Program-made: the position numbers and the translations under genes
Notes under the pieces: model-generated
The model's database searches: none
What the model was told of the DNA's origin: nothing
The model's input: the letters and a program-made list of their open reading frames with translations, nothing else
Shown here: piece by piece, positions 31,690 through 36,847 of the stretch
How positions within the stretch are numbered: the stretch's first letter is position 1
How the letters are laid out: each line of letters begins with the position of its first letter
Assembly: GCA_038212015.1 (NCBI GenBank)
Contig: JBBQUY010000029.1
Span: 1 to 36,847 of the forward strand
From: JAGQUL01 sp038212015
GTDB taxonomy: Bacteria > Actinomycetota > Thermoleophilia > Gaiellales > SKUG01
Length of the DNA stretch: 36,847 nucleotides
Direction of reading: 5' to 3'

Positions 31690-31733
31690 GGTAGCGGTGG
31701 AGGGACTCGAAGCCCAGACACGCGGATCATGAT
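31690..31733 (-). other. tRNA(CAT)-like 3' half: candidate attachment site (attL) of a genomic island
   Basis: On the minus strand the segment reads like the 3' half of a class I tRNA. The anticodon loop ATCATGA has the universal T33 and anticodon CAT (31729-31731). It is followed by stem strand TCCGC, a 5-nt variable loop GTGTC, a T-loop TTCGAGT, an acceptor strand CACCGCT, then A and CC. The 5' half is absent, since the bases before the loop do not pair with TCCGC. The T-stem is damaged (TGGGC against CCCTC), so it is not a working tRNA. Together with the terminator downstream, this fits the 3' remnant left by integration into a tRNA gene. The anticodon loop is a known integrase crossover point. 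Confidence 0.55.
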
Positions 31734-32644
31734 TGCCTGAGAATCATCTCGGTGTGTTTCGGTACAGCTGGAATATCAGCTGCTCGTGATCCGACTTATG
31801 TCAGTCGATTCGGGCTGGTTCCGTGTTGCACTCTCGCCGCGCTACGCCGATCTCAGCGAATCGACGAGCTGGTCCGCGAGCGACTTGAACTTCGCGGGCG
31901 AAGGCCGTCAGTGTGCTCGATGTCGGCGAGGGCTTCGCTCGTCCAGGGGCAGCAGCGCATCCTGAGTAGCTCTCCGACCTTCAGGGCTGTGGCGCTTGTG
32001 CGGTGCCTCAAGATGGCATTGAGACATACGCTGGCGGTTGCCGACGTACATGCCGCTGCCACCGCTGCCTCGACCGTTCAGGAGCTGGGTGCTTACCTGG
32101 GGTCGATAACCGCAGAACGAACATCGCGGCGAAGAATCACCCCGAAGCGACGGCTATGCACGTGACGATTCTCGACATCTATGTATGAGTAAGTCGCCAA
32201 CATTCTCGTCACCTTGGCACGCAATTTCCGCACGACGCGGGAAACCAGGTCCCGAGGTCCGATTTGCTTCGGTACGTCATGTTAATCAATGAGGCGCATA
32301 TCCAAGTGCGGGTGGGTGGCCGATAGCGGTCAACGCCTTCAGATTGGGTGGGAGATGCCGATGCGATACCGGTGACGCAACCACGCGCCCTTACATACAC
32401 GCACGCGGTCGAGCGTGTTCGAGGCTGCGCGCGGCGTGTCACCTCCACCACAGCACTCGATCCTCGCTCTCGCCTAAGCGATGGGGGTGGCACGACAGGT
32501 GACGGCGCGCTGCACCGGGGCGGTCATCTGCTGATCGTCGCGCTCGCCGCTGCCCCGACCTGCCTCGCGCTGCTGGCCGGTGCACACGCATGGGGAAGCG
32601 ACAGCCGTAGAGTTGACTGGAGGCGCGCTGCTTCGTGCCGTGCT
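31734..32644. other. AT-richer region without a convincing gene
   Basis: The GC content visibly drops here against the rest of the window. CAGCTG occurs twice around 31765-31782, which could be an integrase arm site. I find no coherent protein. On the minus strand near 31850-31900 a run ending SPAKFKSLADQLVDSLRS then stop looks protein-like but is interrupted upstream, and may be a decayed gene. No integrase or transposase is recognisable. Confidence 0.55.
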
Positions 32645-35600
32645 TTGCGTTCCGCACTCCTGCTACTGGTAACTGCCGCGATGACCCTCACGGGAGCGGC
32701 GACCGTGGTTGCGGCGCCCCAGCCGCTCGCTACTGCGATGGCGGGCTACACGGAGGTAGAGAGCGCGTCACAGGCCTCGTACGGTGTGCGGGCCGACGGC
32801 AGCGTGTGGGCATGGGGGGGCAACGCAAGCAACCAGCTCGGGAACGGGACGACTTCCCCCAACTCCATTCCCCAACGGGTGCTGACCGCCCCCTCGACGC
32901 CGCTCGCCGGGGTCGTCGACATCGCCGCCGGTCACAACCACGCCATGGCGCTTCGGGCGGACGGGACGGTCTGGTCTTGGGGCTATGGGCTCAACGGCCA
33001 GCTCGGGAACGGCTCCACCGCCAACCAGGCGTACGCGGTGCAGGTGCTCACGGGTCCCGGCACCCCCCTCACCGGCGTGCTGCAGCTCGGCAGCGGCCTG
33101 TTCAATTCGATTGCGGTGAAGACGGACGGCACCGTCTGGACCTGGGGCTACCTGAGCGGCAGCTACGCGGTGCAGGCGACCTACGAGGCCGGTGGCCCGA
33201 TGACGAACTTCGTCCAGGTCACCGGTGGCTACGACCTCAGCGCCGCGCTCCGCGCCGACGGCATCGTCCACACATGGGGAATGAACGGTTCCGGCCAGCT
33301 GGGGGACGGCACCACGACCTACCGAGCCGGCGGCGTGCCCGTGCGAACGGACGCAGCCACGATCCTCACCGGCGTCACGCAGGTCGGATGTGGTTCGTAC
33401 CACTGCGTCGCCCTGCGCAGCAACGGGACCGTCTGGACCTGGGGCACGAACGCGTCCGGCGAGCTCGGCACGGGCACCACCACCCCGAGCTCGTACGCGG
33501 TCCAGGTACGTTCAGGGCCCGGGGTGTTCCTCGACGGCATCGTCGCCATCGCACCCGGTTACAACTTCGCGATGGCCCTCACGACCGGCGGCAACGTACT
33601 CGCGTGGGGCGAGGGCAGCGCCGGCGAGCTTGGCAACGGTGCGTCGGCCGACAGCGTCTACCCGGTCCTGGTGCGCGTCGACGGGGCCACGCCGCTGGCG
33701 GGCGTGAAGCGGATCGGCCGCAGCGCGTCGACCGGGATTGCGCTGCTGAACACCGGCGTGCTCTGGGCGTGGGGATCAAACGGCGCGACCAACCTCGGCG
33801 ACGGCACCACGACAAATCGACCGTGGGCGACCCGCACCCGCTTTCACCTGGGCTGCGCCTACGTGCAGATCGTCTCGGGCGGCAACCACACCATCGGCAT
33901 CAAGTCGGACAGGAGCGTCTGGGCCTGGGGACGCAACACCGAGGGGCAGCTCGGCATCGGCGACACCGCGAACCGCTCGAGCCCCGTGCGCATCCCCAGC
34001 CTCGATGGCGCCCGAGAGATCATTCTCGGCGGCTACCACTCGGCGGCCATCATGGGGGACGGCACCGTCAAGGTCTGGGGCTTGAACGGGAACGGCCAAC
34101 TCGGCTTGGGCGACACGACCCAGCGAACATCGCCGGTCACGCTCACCGGCCTACCGCCGGTGCGCACCCTTGGCCTGGGCAGCGAACACACGGTTGCACT
34201 GCTTGCGGACGGCACCCTGCGTAGCTGGGGCCGCAACAACTTCGGCCAGCTGGGTCTCGGCGACACGACGGACCGCTCGAGCCCGACCAGCGTGGGCGGC
34301 GTGTCCAACATCGCGCAGCTGGAAGTCGGGGCATTCCACGTCCTCGTGCGAGGCCTCGGCGGGAGCGCCAGCGTCTGGGGCTGGAACGTGTACGGCCAGC
34401 TCGGACTCGGCGATACGACGAACCGACCGTCACCGACCGCGAACGCCGCACTCAACAGCGCGCGACAACTCGCAGCGGGATACCACCACTCGGCAGTGCT
34501 GCTTGCCAGTGGCACGGTCGTCACGTTCGGGTGGGGCGGCACCGGGCAGCTGGGCCACGGCGACACGAGTTCGCGCAGCACGCCGACGACCCTCGGCTCG
34601 CTCGCCGGCGCGCGGAGCCTCTCGCTCGGCCTGAATCATTCCACCGCCGTGGACTCCGGCGGACTGTCCTGGGCGTGGGGTCAAAACAGTGACGGTCAGG
34701 TCGGCGTGGGTGACAGCACAGACAAGCTCTCGCCGCTACGCGTCTCTGCAGTCTCGCTGCCGCGCCACGTCGCGGCCGGATGGCACCATAATTCGGTCCT
34801 CCGAGCGGACGGAACCCCGTGGACCTGGGGCCTGAACACCGATGGGCAGGTCGGCAATGGGACGACGACGAACCAGCTCGTCCCCGTCCTCTTGGAAGAC
34901 GCGTGCCAACGCGCGCAGACGTTCAGCTTCACCGGAGCCGCGCAGGCGTGGGTGGTGCCAGACGGCGTTACGCAGGTGGTCGTCGACGCGTGGGGCGCGA
35001 GCGGCGGCCTGTCAAACAGTGCTCAGCCTGCGGGACGCGGCGGCTATGCGGGGAGCCTCGTGCAGGCCACCCCTGCAGAGACTCTCCAGCTGTTCGTCGG
35101 CGGCGTGGGCGGTGCGAGTGACTACTCGGTCGTCGTGCCGACAGGCGACTCGCTGCCAGGATTCAATGGTGGCGCGGTCGGCGCCGGTGGCGCGGTCGGC
35201 GCGGTCGGCGGCGCTGGGGGCGGCGGCGCGAGCGACGTGCGGCGGGGTGGCAGCGCGATCGGGAACCGGGTCGTGGTCGCAGGCGGGGGTGGCGGTCAGG
35301 GCGGCGGCACGATCGGTGGATCCGGAGGCGACGGTGGCGGGTCAGTGGGCTCCGCCTCCAGCAACGGGAACAGTTGTTGCGCGACAGGTGGCACTCAGTC
35401 GGCCGGCGGCATCGGCGGCACGGCCAACGCCTCGACGCCGGGAACGGACGGTACGCTCGCGGCGGGTGGCCGAGGTGGGGCTGGCGGCAATGGTGGTGGC
35501 GGTGGTGGCGGTGGCGGCTATTACGGCGGCGGCGGAGGTGGCGGGCGTGCCGACTTTGCAGCCGGCGGAGGTGGTGGTGGCTCAAGCTTCACGAGCGGCG

Positions 35601-36847
35601 CCGACCGAATCACCTTGGCTCGTGCCGGAGTGCGAGCGATGGCAGGCAGCATCGTCATCAGCTGGAGCACGGCGCGCCCCCCGGGGGTGCCGGTGCTCGT
35701 CACTCCAACTGCCGGCGCGGCGGATGCCCCACCGGCCCCGTCATTGACCGCAACCTTCGCAGACCCGGACGTCGGAGACACGGGGCGAGTGGAGTTCGAG
35801 CTCTGCTCGGATGCGCCCTGCACCTTCATGCTCCAGTCGGGCGCCTCCGCATGGGACACGGCGACCGGTACCGATGCCAGCTGGACGGCCAGCGGCCCGT
35901 TGGTGCAGGGAGCGACGTACTGGTGGCGCGCTCGCAACGTCGACGGTGGTGGATTGTCCAGCAACTGGAGCGCACCTCGCAGCTTCATCGTCAACACTCC
36001 GCCGACAGCACCTGCATTGATTGCGCCGGCAGACACCGCCTGGGTCACGACGACGACGCCGACGTTCTCAGCGTCGTTCTCCGACGTTGATGCCGGCGCC
36101 ATCGGGCAGCTGACGTTCGAGACCTGTGCGGACGCGGTCGCCGATCCCTGGAGCACGAACTGCACATCCGGCTACTCGAGCGGTGTCAGCGCAGGATCGC
36201 TCGGCTCAGGTGCGACGGGCAGCTGGACGACCGGGAGCCCAATCCCCAACGGGGGGACCCGCTACTGGCGCGCTCGTGGACACGACGGCTACGTGGCCGG
36301 AGCCTGGAGCCCGACGCGAACGGTGCGCGTCGACACCGCCGCACCAACCAGCCCCTCAACCGTGAGCGACGGTCCCGGTGCTGACATCGACAACCAGACC
36401 TCGACCACGACGCTGGATGCGAATTGGACCGCCGCATCGGATCCCGCCCCAGGTGTGGTCGCCGACTATGAGTTCTGCTTCGCGACTGCGACCGGATGCA
36501 CCGGCACGATCGTCGCGACGGACTTCACGACCACGACCAGTCGATCCGAGACCGGTCTGTCGCTCACGATCTGGACCACCTACTATTCGTGCGTGCGCAC
36601 TCGTGACGGTGCCGGCAACCGGTCTGCGTGGGCATGCTCCGACGGCGTGCAGATTGACGGTTCGCTCACGCTGGTGATCACCGGCTACGAGACCGTCGCG
36701 CTCGGCACCGGCCTGCCTGGCAACACCGTTCACGGTGAGACCCGAGCGACAGTCTCGACCGACGCTCCAAACGGCTACACCCTCGCACTGCACGACCCCG
36801 ACGCGAACGGCGCACTTTACAGCGGCACCAACAACATCCCCTGGAAC
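32645..36847 (+). CDS. Large secreted RCC1-repeat / glycine-rich / Ig-like surface protein (3' end beyond window)
   Basis: The frame is open to the window end, at least 1,401 residues. A TTG at 32645 gives a signal peptide (RSALLLLVTAAMTLTGAAT, cleaved near VAA or ATA); ATG 32681 is the alternative, and no good ribosome binding site marks either. Fourteen RCC1-type repeats follow, with elements such as ALRADGTVWSWG and NGQLGLGDTT. Seven have about 54 residues and seven about 50, so probably two propellers. From residue 759 (TFSFTGAAQAWVVPDGVTQ) comes a glycine-rich domain of the ALK/LTK type, with VDAWGASGG, GGGGASDVRRGG and VVVAGGGGG. Ig/FN3-like domains and a final segment containing TDAPNGYTL complete it. 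The protein is probably displayed on the cell surface. It is the first gene of the putative island. Confidence 0.85.
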   Translation, partial: MRSALLLLVTAAMTLTGAATVVAAPQPLATAMAGYTEVESASQASYGVRADGSVWAWGGNASNQLGNGTTSPNSIPQRVLTAPSTPLAGVVDIAAGHNHAMALRADGTVWSWGYGLNGQLGNGSTANQAYAVQVLTGPGTPLTGVLQLGSGLFNSIAVKTDGTVWTWGYLSGSYAVQATYEAGGPMTNFVQVTGGYDLSAALRADGIVHTWGMNGSGQLGDGTTTYRAGGVPVRTDAATILTGVTQVGCGSYHCVALRSNGTVWTWGTNASGELGTGTTTPSSYAVQVRSGPGVFLDGIVAIAPGYNFAMALTTGGNVLAWGEGSAGELGNGASADSVYPVLVRVDGATPLAGVKRIGRSASTGIALLNTGVLWAWGSNGATNLGDGTTTNRPWATRTRFHLGCAYVQIVSGGNHTIGIKSDRSVWAWGRNTEGQLGIGDTANRSSPVRIPSLDGAREIILGGYHSAAIMGDGTVKVWGLNGNGQLGLGDTTQRTSPVTLTGLPPVRTLGLGSEHTVALLADGTLRSWGRNNFGQLGLGDTTDRSSPTSVGGVSNIAQLEVGAFHVLVRGLGGSASVWGWNVYGQLGLGDTTNRPSPTANAALNSARQLAAGYHHSAVLLASGTVVTFGWGGTGQLGHGDTSSRSTPTTLGSLAGARSLSLGLNHSTAVDSGGLSWAWGQNSDGQVGVGDSTDKLSPLRVSAVSLPRHVAAGWHHNSVLRADGTPWTWGLNTDGQVGNGTTTNQLVPVLLEDACQRAQTFSFTGAAQAWVVPDGVTQVVVDAWGASGGLSNSAQPAGRGGYAGSLVQATPAETLQLFVGGVGGASDYSVVVPTGDSLPGFNGGAVGAGGAVGAVGGAGGGGASDVRRGGSAIGNRVVVAGGGGGQGGGTIGGSGGDGGGSVGSASSNGNSCCATGGTQSAGGIGGTANASTPGTDGTLAAGGRGGAGGNGGGGGGGGGYYGGGGGGGRADFAAGGGGGGSSFTSGADRITLARAGVRAMAGSIVISWSTARPPGVPVLVTPTAGAADAPPAPSLTATFADPDVGDTGRVEFELCSDAPCTFMLQSGASAWDTATGTDASWTASGPLVQGATYWWRARNVDGGGLSSNWSAPRSFIVNTPPTAPALIAPADTAWVTTTTPTFSASFSDVDAGAIGQLTFETCADAVADPWSTNCTSGYSSGVSAGSLGSGATGSWTTGSPIPNGGTRYWRARGHDGYVAGAWSPTRTVRVDTAAPTSPSTVSDGPGADIDNQTSTTTLDANWTAASDPAPGVVADYEFCFATATGCTGTIVATDFTTTTSRSETGLSLTIWTTYYSCVRTRDGAGNRSAWACSDGVQIDGSLTLVITGYETVALGTGLPGNTVHGETRATVSTDAPNGYTLALHDPDANGALYSGTNNIPWN
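34919..35666 (+). other. ALK/LTK-type glycine-rich domain inside the RCC1 protein
   Basis: Residues 759-1007 of the protein carry the family marks in order: FSFTGAAQAW, PDGVTQVVVDAWGA, LQLFVGGVGG, GFNGG, ASDVR, VVVAGGGGG, then long Gly runs with YYGGGG, and a closing GGGSSF...SIVISW. The family is known to form polyglycine helices in the receptor tyrosine kinase ALK and is found in many bacterial surface proteins. Identification is by motif order. Confidence 0.75.

Noticed and set aside
31691..31713. GGTGGAGGGACT followed by GCCC on the plus strand, like the start of a SAM-I riboswitch
   Set aside because: The required downstream GAAACC and GGCAACC elements are absent, and the same bases are better explained as the complement of a tRNA 3' end.
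31728..31746. A tRNA-Leu(CAG) reading on the minus strand, from stem TGATT, loop CTCAGGC, stem AATCA
   Set aside because: The hairpin is perfect, but the T-arm and acceptor then require an ill-formed variable arm. The CAT reading gives exact class I geometry with a 5-nt variable loop.
31752..32165. A plus-strand open frame of 137 codons in the AT-richer gap
   Set aside because: No ribosome binding site, no recognisable domain, and composition that looks random.
1..36847. CRISPR arrays, insertion sequences, transposases, rRNA genes and complete tRNA genes
   Set aside because: I looked for spaced direct repeats, transposase motifs, terminal inverted repeats and tRNA folds on both strands. Apart from the tRNA-like fragment at 31690-31733 and the 72-bp tandem repeat, none was found.

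Overview
The window is 36.8 kb of GC-rich, gene-dense chromosomal DNA from an actinobacterium. The high GC with GTG/TTG starts, the leaderless-type promoters, and an MMPL transporter, DUF488, FolE2 and SigA set all fit an actinobacterium. The architecture of the L,D-transpeptidase suggests Thermoleophilia, but that is inference from family knowledge. Positions 1-31,690 look like stable chromosome. From about 31,690 to the right end the DNA changes character and looks like the start of a genomic island.

Layout, left to right. 1-5.3 kb: a partial SDR oxidoreductase, a C39-like cysteine peptidase, a 5'-nucleotidase, a putative zinc metallopeptidase with HExxH (2817-4127), superoxide dismutase and a small unknown gene. 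5.4-8.1 kb: a tightly coupled operon of an ACT-domain regulator, peptide deformylase, an arginase-fold hydrolase and PgsA. 8.1-12.5 kb: an unusual nucleoid-type protein (histone H1-like tail, Myb/SANT-like domain, AT-hook-like repeats), an MMPL exporter, and a second copy of the 2817-4127 family that has lost its metal ligands and gained a proline-rich tail. 12.5-16.5 kb: a tandem 72-bp hairpin repeat, glycerol kinase, a TetR regulator, a DUF488 protein and a fatty acid desaturase. 16.5-21.2 kb: a 575-bp non-coding gap with a GTCCCAT array, FolE2, a minimal histidine-kinase-like protein, an orphan Flp-type pilin, the principal sigma factor on a TTG start, and two small membrane proteins. 21.2-26.9 kb: an NfeD/SPFH/short-SPFH operon, a metallophosphoesterase, a membrane PH-like protein with a GNAT acetyltransferase, and an M48 peptidase. 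26.9-31.6 kb: a RocB-like M20 peptidase, a small unknown gene, an HU protein, a DUF72 protein coupled to an L,D-transpeptidase, and a membrane protein.

At 31,664-31,733 there is a minus-strand rho-independent terminator. It is preceded in the sense of transcription by what looks like the 3' half of a class I tRNA with anticodon CAT, starting at the anticodon loop. This is the usual footprint of integrase insertion into a tRNA gene. To its right lie about 900 bp of AT-richer DNA with no convincing gene. Then comes a very large secreted protein (from 32,645, running off the window, at least 1,401 residues). It has 14 RCC1 repeats (probably two seven-bladed propellers), an ALK/LTK-type glycine-rich domain and Ig/FN3-like domains.

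The observations most worth following are the active/inactive pair of the HExxH family, the island boundary with its RCC1/glycine-rich surface protein, the composite nucleoid protein, and the recurring promoter layout in which the -10 hexamer sits exactly 6 nt before the ATG, which implies leaderless mRNAs.
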